Source: Zychaea mexicana
Taxonomy: Eukaryota; Mucoromycota; Mucoromycetes; Mucorales; Lichtheimiaceae
Length of the DNA stretch: 64,000 nt
Assembly (NCBI RefSeq): GCF_025766255.1
Contig: NW_026516784.1
Location: 1 to 64,000 of the forward strand
Direction: 5' to 3'
Within the stretch, counting starts at the first letter, position 1. Every line of letters begins with the position of its first letter. The translations under genes were made by a program, and so were the position numbers. The notes beneath the pieces are model-generated. The model was not told where the DNA came from, made no database searches, and saw nothing but the letters and a program-made list of their open reading frames with translations. Below, one piece after another: positions 47,001 through 58,265 of this stretch.

Positions 47001-48544
47001 CGGGCAGCAACTGGAGGAGGCGTAGATTCAGAACGTCACTATAACAATTTAGTTTATACATCATGCATGCATATGCTTTGTGTTTGGGTGTACGTGTGCG
47101 TGTGTGTATGTGTGTATCATATATGTCGGGTGTGCTATTATTATTTTTTTTGTTTTTTCAACCAGCTTGCACGTACCCGTTGTACACCATCAAGTAGTCG
47201 GTACTATTAATATTGTCCCAGTCGTAATAGACACGGCCAACCTTGTCGATGCCAGAGCCATCAGTACGAGGTACACCATTGATCTTGAACTCGCTGTACA
47301 TGCTGCGTGCTGTAGGAGACAAATGGCATCCCGACGTCAAATTATGCGATAGCTGCTTGGTGGTGGTATCATTTGGATTAAACATTTGACATGGAAAGTA
47401 GACTTGTGGAGGTGCCTGTGGCGCAGTTAAGGAAATCAAGCCAGAGGTTTTACGTGGAAGCACCTTGGTGCATTCAGGCGGGTTTATTTCCTGAAACAGG
47501 AACGAGCCGTCCATACCGCCGGCGTCAATCGGAGGGTATAGCACATTGGTCGGCTCACTTGTCTGATCTTGTACTGGCGGATGACCATTCCATTCCGCAA
47601 GCATGAATGCCCAGCCACGGATGACAAGGTAGCCCTGGCCGACAGACCCACCATGAACTGACATTGGCGGTGTTGGGCATACTACTTGTGTAAAGCCAAA
47701 AGTCAGGAAACCGACAAAGCCCATGACGAACAAGATAAATGATACTAGGCCGATCTTTTCACGCCATGCTAGCTGTGCAGGGCCATTTGGAATACCTGAT
47801 TTTGCATTATTAAAATAGAATAAACATCCTAAATGAGTATTCGAGCAAGGTGTATTCTCTTTTTGTGATTCTATGTTTGTTTGCTTGTTTGTATGTGTTG
47901 TGTAAGTGTATGTGTAACTTTATATTACCCATGCAACGCAATAGCGGATTTGGGATACAGCATGTAAGGAGGCGGCAATAAGTGATCCACAAGCGTGCTG
48001 AGAAGCTGCGATGCGATTCTTCAGTAAAATCAACAGCACCAACAACGCCTTCGTCATCGTCCTCGTCTGGCGACCGTCGACTGTATTTCTCGCTACGGCC
48101 TAGGATGCTTTGGCCACGGCGAACAGGCGCATGATGATGACCGTCACCACGTCTGCCGGACGAGTATCGCTTTCTAGGTCCTGCGGCATAGCCAGGGGTA
48201 ATAGCAGAAGCACCAGCGACAGCACCACCAGAAGCAGTTCCGACTTGGCTGGTAGAAGCAACGGTAGCAGTGACAATGGCGCCAGCAGCAGCGGTAGCAA
48301 CAGCACCAGGTCGACTGCCGGTTGTACTAGGTTCAATATTATTACGATTTGTGGCTCTTTGTCGATAGTGGTACTGGCGATGATTTTCGTCAATCCGTTC
48401 GCGTTCCGGTCTCACTAATGATTTTTGGCGTCTAGGTCTGGTTCCGGACGAGGACAACGGAAGCGGTCGATCGTCCGTTTCTGAATGAAGGGATAGATTG
48501 CGATTTAGGGTCGGCGTGTACGACTGGATTCTAGATGAATCCAT
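44088..48544 (-). CDS. Chitin synthase, class IV type (Chs3-like)
   Basis: It polymerises UDP-GlcNAc into chitin at the plasma membrane. Exons: 48544-47929, 47795-47177, 47038-46454, 46383-45446, 45350-45059, 44979-44088, giving 1313 residues, all GT-AG. Order: a long basic, Ser/Gly-rich cytoplasmic N-terminus; a membrane helix at the start of exon 2; an extracellular stretch; a second helix pair in exon 3; then the GT2 catalytic domain with [17 protein letters not shown] (near residue 870), [11 protein letters not shown] (near 987) and QRRRW (near 1033); then several membrane segments. The tail is Pro/Ser/Gln-rich. No myosin motor or cytochrome b5-like domain, so it is not class V/VII. Class IV versus a close sister class cannot be settled without a tree. 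Confidence 0.94.
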
Positions 48545-49839
48545 CTTGTCGGCTAGGACGCAAAGGAAGAGTAAAAGAGATGAAAGAAGGGAAAGAAGGT
48601 TGTGTAAAAAAAATTAAAAAAAGTGAAAGTGGAATACAGATTTAAGGAGAAAGATCGGGATGTAGTGGGCGTTTTACGATCAATTGACGCGCACCAGGGA
48701 CAAACAGTCCATACACTCAGCAGCAAGGGAAGAATATATGAGCAACGGCTATGGGCAAAGGTGATGCAGGGTTGGGGTGGTTCGAGAAAGGGTAATAGAT
48801 GATGATAGTAGGTAGTAGTAGTAGTGATAGTATGTAGTATGTAGCAAGTAGTGGTAGTAGTTAATATTAATTGCAAACACACTTTGAGATTACAGCAAAT
48901 ACACCGCACAATTATACAACAGCAACAACACGATAATTAATCCAGTGATATGATACGCAAAAAAAAAGTAATTAAGAGACTAGGTACAAGAGATGGACGG
49001 AAGAAAAAAGGGAAGAAAGAAAAAGGGAAACCACGCGAGCATATGGAAGAAGTAGAGTGGCTGAAGGATGCATGCAGCAGTATATGTATTTTTGCGTGAT
49101 GTTTGTCTACCACACACTTGTCCTTCATCTCAAGTAGGTATTGCAGGCACTAGCCTTGAAGCTTTGCGTTTCCGTAGAAGATGGCGTTTTCCCTCTTTTT
49201 CTGTCCAGTCTTCCGATACGCGCGGGTCTCGCTGCAAACGCAATAATCATCATAATATACATGCGGCTGATCAGTGTGTGTGGTGGTAGGTGGTAGTGGC
49301 ACAAAGTAGTAATAGTGGTAGTGGTAGTAGTAGGCGACGATCATCCATTCACTTATATGTTGTTATTATGTATAATACACAATCTAAGCGCGTAAGTTAT
49401 GTACTGTAATTCTCAAGACACGATGAGCGACGGCGGCGACAAATGAGGAAAAGGTTGGAAATTGGAGGGAGCTGCATCCCATCATGCCACCTCACCCCCT
49501 CTCTTTTCTCCTCATATTTTGTCCATTATTTGGTTGTAGGCCCGACAATCAACCGGCCCGCTTCATCCGCCAACTACCATTTGCCCAACGGTGGACTGAT
49601 GCTTGTTTTTCTTTATGGCTCGGTTGCTGCGAGTGTAGTTATGTAGCACGTGTTTCGTCACACACAATTCGACACTGCACATATTACACACGAAAGCCTA
49701 TCTATAACCCAGCTTCACAGACAGACACACACACCTTTGCCCTGTTTTCTTTTCTCTTTTCTTTCTCTTCAGACTTTGTTATTTCTCCCTTAGTTGTGAA
49801 GGAAGCAAAAAACAGGCAATAGCAGCAATCCTTGTTCTT
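48545..49839. other. Divergent promoter region of chitin synthase and epimerase
   Basis: About 1.3 kb between two genes that start away from each other, so it should hold both promoters. It contains GTA-rich simple repeats near 48805-48860 and 49300-49335 and a purine-rich leader next to the chitin synthase ATG. No reliable gene. Confidence 0.55.
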
Positions 49840-51846
49840 ATGACGACTGATTCAATCTTAATTCTCGGTGGGGTGGGATTTATTGGCCGCCATTTTGTGC
49901 ATTATGTCGTGCAGAATAATCTCGCGCAATATGTTTGCGTTGTGGACAAGGTCCTTCCCCAAACAGCCTATCTGTCCGAGGCGCATAAGGCGTCATTTGA
50001 GAAAGTTGAATTCCGACAAGGCAACTTGATTCACCCAGGTATGTTACCCTTTTTATTTTAGAGTTGGAAAAGAGGAGGGGAAGGAAGGGGGAGTGTAAGA
50101 GGGTTTGCTTTGATAAAGATAAAGAAAAGAGTAAAAAAGCAAGGGATTGAGGTTATTTTGTTGACCAAGGGGACGTTAGCTTAAACGCGGGGAAGAGTAG
50201 AAAGGGTTGTTTATGGTTTTGACGCCATGACAGAAAAAAAAAGAGCGCGTGAATGTGGAAGGGAAGCATGACAAACCGAGGCTAAATCTTTAGATTATAA
50301 ATAGCTTCAGTGGCAAATTGCTTTACCAAAGCCGATGGTACAGAGTTCGACTATGTGTTCAACTTTGCTGCAGAAACCAAATACTCGCAGGTTTCGGAGG
50401 TATGTGGATACTGTATACTATTATATACACATCAGGGGATTCATTTAGAGGTAGAGGGGCTAGATATGATAACTGCGGAGTGGGATTTGTGGATAAAGAG
50501 GATCTCACAGACGACAAAATGGTGTCTTATACAATAGGTCTATCAAGAGCGTATTGTACAGTTGTCTGCTAACTGCGCAAAAGAAGCCGCGAAGCGCAAG
50601 GTCAAGGTCTTCACCTGCATGTCAACTGCTGAAATCTACGATAACGATCAGGTAAAATCGAAGGGCGCGTACGTGTTATTGCGTAAAAGGAGTGGAATGG
50701 TGATACTGAACAGCAGTGTTATTCAGGGTGCATCGACAGAAACTTCCAAAGTCAAGCCATGGACAACGATTGCGAAATACAAGCATCGTGCTGAAGAAGA
50801 GCTTGGAAAGATCGAGGGGTACGTACATCACAACACTATACGTATAATACATGCACATACAGAAATCAATTGATGTTTTCATCGTCATCTCACGCTAAAT
50901 TCGCATATTTAAAATATACACTACTGTTCCCCCTGTCCCCTTCCATGTATGTGTGTGCAGATTGAATCTCGTCGTTCTGCGACCTTCCCTCGTATATGGT
51001 ACTGGTGCATTGCTTGGCTTGAGTAAGTTCTTTTTCAATTTATTTTGTATAACCTATTCTATGTAGATTGCATTAAGTTTGATTATCATCGTTTTATTAG
51101 CGCCACGCCTTATCATTGGTCGAGTGTACAAGCATCTCAATGAGGAAATGAAGTTGTTATGGTCAAAAGATCTCAAGCTGAACACAGTGCATGTGGATGA
51201 TGTGGTTAGAGCAACCTGGCATGCTGCTAAATGGTATGTGGACACGGGTAAAAAGCCGGAAGACGATACTCCCTTTTTCAACTTAGCAGATAAGCAAGAT
51301 ACAGGTAAAAGAAGAACGGATTTGCAGAGATGGGTAATCCATCACTATGGGAACAATTCGTATATGGTTACATAACGCTAACGCATATAATTCCAAACAG
51401 ATCAAGAGACGATTAATAAGCATTTGCGCGATATCTTTGGTATCGAAACGGGTTACCATGGTACTGTTGTTTCAAGTTTTGCAAAGGTATGTCCAATAAA
51501 TCATCTCCCAAGAAACAAAGTTTATAATTCATCACCTAGAGAAAAAAGTATAGCTAAATGAAGAACTTGTGCGCTATAGTTGAATCTGGATTCGGTTACT
51601 GAAGATGTGAACGAGAAGCATTTGGCGCCTTGGGCCGAGCTTTTGAAAAAAGCGGATATTCACACTTCCCCTCTGTCGCCGTATTTGGATGAGGAGTTGC
51701 TGTACAATAATGCATTGTCGGTTGATGGCTCCAAGATCGAACGAGAAACAGGGTTCTCTTACAGCGTGCCCAAGCTGACCAAGGAACGGCTGGTTGAAAT
51801 TATTGACGATTACAAGGCGCGAAACTTTTGGCCAGCAGAAGATTAG
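49840..51846 (+). CDS. NAD-dependent epimerase/dehydratase-like protein
   Basis: An extended short-chain dehydrogenase/reductase of 372 residues, probably cytosolic. Exons: 49840-50038, 50305-50399, 50538-50651, 50727-50818, 50961-51022, 51101-51304, 51401-51486, 51580-51846, all GT-AG. The NAD-binding glycine motif GGVGFIG is near residue 12. The VFNFAAETKY, STAEIYD and LRPSLVYG segments are typical of nucleotide-sugar epimerases. The usual catalytic Tyr-x3-Lys is not intact: the alignment at AKYKHRAEEE keeps the Lys but seems to lack the Tyr four residues before. The substrate is unknown, and the protein may be a divergent or non-catalytic family member. Exon 4 acceptor (before 50727) was picked by family similarity. 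Confidence 0.85.
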
Positions 51847-52613
51847 AATTTTTCTCCTCTCTCCCTTCTTTCCGAGCTATACCCTCTCTCTCAATTAAAC
51901 AAGTAATTCCACTTCAACCAACTAGTATACAAAGACATACACAAGTGCGCGCCCTTTCTCGCTCCTTACTTTTTCTAAAAAAAGCAAAAACGCAGGTCGT
52001 AAAATACATCATACACGTATAAACCTACAAACTATCTTTACCCCCTGCGTACGACGATAATTTTGGCTTATAGTATAAGATGTAGTACATGTACTGTGCA
52101 ATATATCAGAGAAATCTTCGTGCTACTGTACTGGCTACATTTGTTTTGTTTGACAATATGTACAGTAATGCAATATTTGCCGATTATCTTGGTTCAATGA
52201 AATGCATGTACGTCTGACAATGTACTGTATCTCCAAGGAATAGATTGGTTTGTATGTATCCGAAAGGGTTCGGACTGCTCGGGATGGTATCGTTGTACGA
52301 TGGATGAGGGGGACCTTGAACAAGGAATGTCATAAACCTTTTCTTCTACCTGTTGAATGTTGAACAAAAATATAAACTGTCCATTAGCTTGGGTAAACAG
52401 TATGAATACCTATAATCAACGACCATCCAATCTCAGCCTACTGTTATAATACAGTATAGATTCTCTTGAGAGATAACATAAACCATTATCACATCCCTCA
52501 CTCATTATCTATTTTTCTCTCCTGCAAATGCACAGACTGTACAGGAACCTATTGCCAAAACAAAAAAAAAAGATAAAGAGATCCGTATAATAAAATATTA
52601 TCAACATCCACCT
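51847..52613. other. Spacer between the epimerase gene and the Helitron region
   Basis: AT-rich, with the epimerase 3' end at left. No gene or clear motif. The left or 3' boundary of the Helitron could lie here or just to the right. Confidence 0.5.
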
Positions 52614-52765
52614 GCCTCGCTTCGCTCGGCTGAATGAGCCCCTTCGCTGCGCTCCGGGTCATTCAACGGATTGGATGTTTCCTGGGGGTTTCCCCCAGAC
52701 CCCCAAGGTGGGGGGTTCCCCCCACACCCCCCCTTCTAAACCCGAAACTGCTCGCTTCGCGAGCT
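52614..52765. repeat. Cluster of GC-rich palindromes
   Basis: Within 150 bp there are four hairpins in otherwise AT-rich DNA. They are: 52632-52664 (gaatgagccc paired with gggtcattc, one bulge); 52682-52698 (ctggggg, loop ttt, cccccag); 52708-52725 (gtgggggg, loop tt, ccccccac); and 52750-52764 (gctcgc, loop ttc, gcgagc). Two copies of gcttcgc (52619-52625, 52754-52760) read GCGAAGC on the other strand, a sequence known to form an unusually stable DNA mini-hairpin. The cluster lies about 400 bp beyond the stop of the Helitron gene, on its 3' side. It may be part of the element's 3' end or an independent mobile hairpin cluster. Confidence 0.9.
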
Positions 52766-53160
52766 TATTGATTGCTATGTCTACATATAACCCTAAACGT
52801 TATCATTATTGCTATGACACGAAACCCTACTACAGATTGGTTTGCCAAATTCAAAAGGGACATAGAGAGTTTTGACCGCTCTTTTGCTGCTATCGACAGC
52901 TCTTACAGTAATTTGCAAGTTCATCAATACACTCGCTTTCATTAGTTATCGTAGTAGATTACTGCTGCTTGTCGTAATTAGCTGAAAGACGACAGCAGGA
53001 CTGAGTTGACACTCGCGTAGTTCTATATCATATTTTTCGCATCAGATCTACTTACCAAAAAAAACAGTGAAAAGGTACGAATATTCTATTGTACGTAAAA
53101 TGGTGATCAGTTAAAATAGGATAATTATAGCAAAAAAAAGAAAAAGAGCAAAAATAAGAG

Positions 53161-56100
53161 TTAAGATGATGGAGGTAGAGAGGCGGTGGTTGTAAAAGAA
53201 GCAGGTGGTGAATTTACGGTTTGTGGAGACAAAAGAATTTCATGGTAGACGATATTAGTAGTAAGTGGTGGGGATGTGGCGGCTGTTGACAGATCGACTG
53301 CAACCCTAAGGTTTTGAGGATTTGTTGCTCTGGATAATGCAACATATAGTTGTCCATGAGCAAAAACAGGTTCGTTGAGAAGGATGCCGACATCAGATAA
53401 CGTCTGTCCCTGTGACTTATGTATAGTCATTGCAAAGGCGGCGCGAACAGGGAATTGCCGGCGGCAAAGGACGAAGGGATATTCACCCTCAGTAGTGCAC
53501 ATGTTGATACGGGGAAGGAAAAACTCTTCACCCGTGTAACCTTGGTCGATCCGTCTTACAGAGATGCTGTTGTCGTAAAGGCCTGATACGAAGAGTTTTG
53601 TTCCGTTGCAAAGACCGGCATCAGGATCCATATTGCGTAAAAGCACCAATGGCATACCGACCTTGAGACATAGCTCATGGTTAGGAATACCACCGGTAGT
53701 TATACTCCGTAGAAATTCAACAGGATAGCTGGCTGCAGCTGCGTCAGGATCATCAGCATCAAGTATACGATCATTGGAAGCATATGTTCTGCCTATGCCG
53801 GGGAAGATGTCATATGCTGCATCATTGATGGCATCGACGTCAGCATTTTTGGCAGCCAAGATTGCGCGACCATGATAATGCTCTGGCTGTGGCTCAGTAG
53901 AGCGAATTGATGGATAGATGGCATCAATCAATCCCATGGTATCGCTTGTATCGATCTGCCATTCTTGCGGAATCTCCACGCTTTCTTGATACGGGGCACG
54001 TCCATCACCAATAGCCAAAAGAGTGTCAGCAAAAGCAGCAGCATTAGGGCCTGCATTCCTCACGCGCATGTTTTCAGTCAAATGGAGGACTTGAACATGT
54101 CGCCAAAAAGAGGCAGATTGGATGGACTCGGCAACGATTTGAGATCGATTCCCTTTTTTTACCACCGGAAGCATCTGACGAAAGTCCCCTCCAAAAACAA
54201 CAACCTTGCCTCCGAAAGGTAGTTCACGCAACAGCGGGTCCAGAGCACCCATAATGTCCCGAAGAGCACGGTCAACAGCATCAAAATTATATTTGCTGCA
54301 CATGACAGCTTCGTCCCAGATGATAACTGACGCACTTGCGATAAGGTGTGCGTGAGGACCGCCAAGGCGAAGATTGCACGAAGTATAAGCATCCGCGTTC
54401 AACGGAATCTTGAAACGACCATGTGCTGTTCGGCCACCCGGGAGCAAGATAGCTGCAATGCCAGAGGAAGCGACAGGAAGTGCGATTTGATCACGGGACC
54501 GAACATGGCTCAATATAGCCTTAAACAGTTGAGATTTACCCGTACCACCTGGACCATTCACAAAGAAAAGGCGCGATGTGTGGTGATGAGTGGCTGCAGT
54601 AATAGAGTCGGTGATAGTGTCAAAAGCGTGGCGTTGTCCGTCGTTTAACGTAGGTAGCAATGTATTTAAGAGTTGCTGTTGACTCTCTACGTCATATTCA
54701 CGTCGTTCGACAATCTCCAAAGCTTCTAGGCGGGGTAGGGCATCGAGTTCTGTGACAAATTGTTGCGGCAGAGACGGGAATTCTGACAGATGATGGCCAG
54801 TGGTTTGCAGACGCGTTTCGATGTCACCAAGGGTGCGCTGATACATTTGATTGATCTGATCATTGCTGAGCTCGTCTTGGCCAGCAGGAAGGCTTGCCCG
54901 TAAGGAGAAAAAGTAATCATCTGCCATTCTCTCTCGATACTTGGTCCAAAGTGAGAGCGGATCTGCTGGGGAGCAATTGATCAATATATACACAAAAAGT
55001 GCTCTAATCGCTGATGCTGATGGTGAGTATAGGCACGCCTCTTCCGTGCATCGGTCCCATTCTTGGTCAGATTCAAGAAGACCATGTGCGAGAGCAGCTT
55101 CTTGGAATGTTTCGTAAACAGTGCCATTGATCGTTCGCAATGACTCAAAGCTTGTAGGGCCACGAACGGCAAGAAGAAGGAGGCGAAGACAGTAGAGGGG
55201 CATGTTGGACAGAGAGGCATTATAGATGCGTGTCACAACATTGGCAATTGGCGGGTTCGTACGTTGTCTCCATTGGCGTGCTCGAGCATCCCATGTGTAA
55301 TGAGCAGGAATATCATGGTACCGATATTGGCGTGCTCCGTTTTCTGTTTCATCACCGTCGCAAAGCTGAAAAAACGCATTTAGCTTGGTGTGAGTTGATG
55401 CTTCCCGGATGTTCGTCAGCTCATTTTGTGTTACGTCCTCACGAAAACGAACGACTTCCTCTCCAGGCAAGTGCAAATCTAGGCGCATAACAGTCGGACG
55501 GTGCATATGGACTGAAAACTGTAGAGTTCTCCATGCTGCCTCGCAAGGGCCGATATACCGAGCGTTCTGGTATTGAACCACCTCATCAATTGCTTCTTGC
55601 TCTACATCAGCAGGGGCAGGTGCGGCAGTGGTATTAGCTGTTGGTGGTGGTGGGTTGCTGATTGCTGTGGTGGTGGTGGTGGTGGTTGTAGCAGGAGCAT
55701 TGTTTGCAGGCGCAGCAGAACGCATTGCTTGCAGTTGTGCTCTATCTGATCCCTTGGTGATATATTTACACAGATATTTGATCGCACGCGAGGATGTGCA
55801 TATTTCCACATTGATATGTGCGTCGTATTTGTGGCTCAGATACGGGTTGTATGGAACAACATGGCTGTTGTTGGCTGTGAAGCCACTGCGTGCGAAGCGA
55901 TGGCTTGCACCATTACGACGCCGTCTATATATAGGATATCCGTCACCATTGACCCTGGTCTCGTTGGAAAATGGCTTTGGATATCGTTGTTGGCACTGAC
56001 CGTTCAACATACACACTGCATCAGGTTTGTCACGACTACAGGGGCCATGGATCATGCAACTTGTCACTGTACGATATAATTGAGGCTGGGTCACAGGATC

Positions 56101-58265
56101 AGGCAGCTCCGCACATACAAATCGATCATAATCATTGGGTGTGTGTGGGCGCTCGCTTTCATCCAGGATCAAAAGAATGTGAACGTGTGGCAACCCTCGT
56201 TTTTGGAACTCAACAGTCGCCATGTACCCAGCAACACGGCCGAAAATGCTCGAGTCGTTAATGTGATGAAGCAGCTCATCGAGTTTCATTTTAAAGACAC
56301 GGGTGCACAAATCAGGTCGATCATAAGCGTGCTGGCCAGGCTCCAGCTCGGAAGTAATCTCGGGCCATTTGGGGTTGCATGTGAAGGTGATGAAGAGAGT
56401 TGGATTACCCCGTTGACGAATGATAGCAAGGCCGTCTTGAAGCATCTGCTTCATATAGCGTGGACCACCTGTAAAGGATGACGGCAAAATAATCGACCTT
56501 CCGATTTGACGTGCGTTTACATTGTCGACAACACCGCTGTACACCTCAGCACGAATCTCGCGTTGGTGCGTCAGGATATACTGTAGGCGTGATGTCTCAA
56601 TGCGTGCATAATTGTCGACTATGAGCTGCTGGAATAGTCGACCGAAATGATGGTTGTAGGTCTGATGCTCTCCGTCCCGAACCATTAGCATATATGCACA
56701 ATAATCCAAAAGGGTAACTGAAACGTTGTTGCCGTCATGAGAGTCGCATCGCAATCCAAGGTACCATCCGTTATCGCCGTGTGGGAACATGAGGACGTAA
56801 TGGAGGGGCATATATGATGCGTGTAGAGAGCTAATTTGCTGCAGGCCGCGCTCACGATCATGGATAACGATATCATGAGGTTGTGCCGTGCCATCTACGC
56901 TGTCTTCGACAACCATAGCTGCAACCTCCGGGTGAGCCTGCACATCATATCGTCGACCCATTTCACGCGCAGCGCGGATAACCACCTGGATAGTGCCTAC
57001 GGGTTGATTACGGTATGCATCTGCTGCAGCAATGAGTGTACGTGCGAACGCGTTATGGCGCTGCATAACTGCCTGAATCGTGTTGATGATATCATTGTTT
57101 AATCCCGTGAACATTGTGCTGCGTCGAGTTGTTTGCTCTTGGGTATCGCAAAAGTAAATTTGAGCGAAATTAGCGCGTGTTGGATTGTCGGCTCTAAGTG
57201 GCCCGAGACAGTGATACATGGTGCCATTGATCCGAAAAGTTGAAACACCATTTCGTCCACTCGCCAAGTTGGGATCGTGATTGGCGCGAATGGATGCGAA
57301 AGCAAACATGCTGTTATAGGCTCGGATATTGGTGTGGAAATTGGTGGCAATAGGGTCGGATGAATCGTGATTAGTGATAAGTGATAACAGCTCTTGTGGT
57401 GGTGCGCGAGGGAGGGGTAAGCGTATCTTGCCAGAAGTACAGCAAATACCAAAGCGAGGGTTGGATACAGACGATGCAACTAAGCGCTCATCAATCCACA
57501 TTTTAGCGTGACAAAAAGAGCATTCGACATTCATAGACTCGAAGATATGACGACGATAGTAGTTGTTGTTAGGCGTGAAGCAAATATTGGAGCCAAATAC
57601 ATTTTGAGGTACAAAAGGCACCCTGCATGCAATCTGGTATTGGGCACCATGTCCAGAGGTGACATTGCGTGAATTGAACGGGCAATTAGCGTGCGAAGAA
57701 CGTCTATGGTCCGGCGATCCGCAGCTGGCACATCGGCGTGCAGGAACAGGAGGAACTTCAAAAGCTGTTGGAAGATTTACCACGCCGTCATCAGCATTGT
57801 CATGCTCAAGTATATCATCTGACATTGTCTCCTCTGCAGTTGTAGTGACAGTTAAAATGTCGTCATCAAACGTTTCCAAAGTTTCTAAATATGTCTAGTA
57901 TTAATAGTAGATCTAAAAAACATGGACAGGTATAATAATAAGTATACCTTCCACCATGTTATCAAGACTATCTGGACATTCAGAATCAGAAGGGTTATTA
58001 TGGGTAGTAGAGCCACACCCAGAACAGCGGATAGGGTCAATATTCTAAACGAAAAGTGTTTGGCAACCACACAAAAGGTATAGCTCATAAGTACACAAAA
58101 AGCAGCTGAAGCTAAAGCAATTATACATCATTTTCAAAAAGACAGTACGTTATTATCATCATTTTCCTCAATTCTGCGTCGAACATTACGCTCATTCAGC
58201 GGACAACCGTGGAAACTTCTTCGAGAATGGGTGGTAGACCCGCAAATGCAAGTTCGAATGGGCAT
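53161..58265 (-). CDS. Helitron Rep-helicase with three N-terminal zinc knuckles
   Basis: This enzyme nicks and unwinds DNA to move the element by rolling-circle transposition. Exons: 58265-58149, 58044-57948, 57884-53161, in phase, giving about 1645 residues with no stop or shift. Each exon contributes a Cys/His knuckle of the same kind: CICGSTTH...CPLN, then CSGCGSTTH...CP, then CASCGSPDH...CPFN. A second Cys cluster (CSFCHAKMW, GICC) follows. The Helitron-like N domain holds TLFITFTCNPKWPEI and the HUH motif GLPHVHILL. The catalytic tyrosine region is KYLCKYITKG. The Pif1 helicase has GPGGTGKS (Walker A), IIWDEA (Walker B) and MTIHKSQGQTL with LYVALSRA near the end. A run of Thr/Pro/Ala at 55590-55710 separates Rep and helicase parts. 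An ATG at 58265 is the likely start; the open frame of exon 3 alone begins with a non-ATG codon. Confidence 0.9.

Larger units (their letters stand above)
52614..58265 (-). mobile_element. Helitron (rolling-circle transposon), boundaries not fixed
   Basis: Defined by the Rep-helicase gene at 53161-58265 with the palindrome cluster downstream taken as a possible 3' end. Helitrons insert between A and T without target duplication, start with TC and end with CTRR after a short hairpin. I found no convincing CTRR next to a hairpin on the minus strand, and no defined TC start upstream of 58.3 kb, so the limits given are provisional. Confidence 0.55.

Noticed and set aside
55628..56481. Several plus-strand frames of about 90-130 codons inside the Helitron gene
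   Set aside because: They are shadows of the intact Rep-helicase frame on the minus strand.
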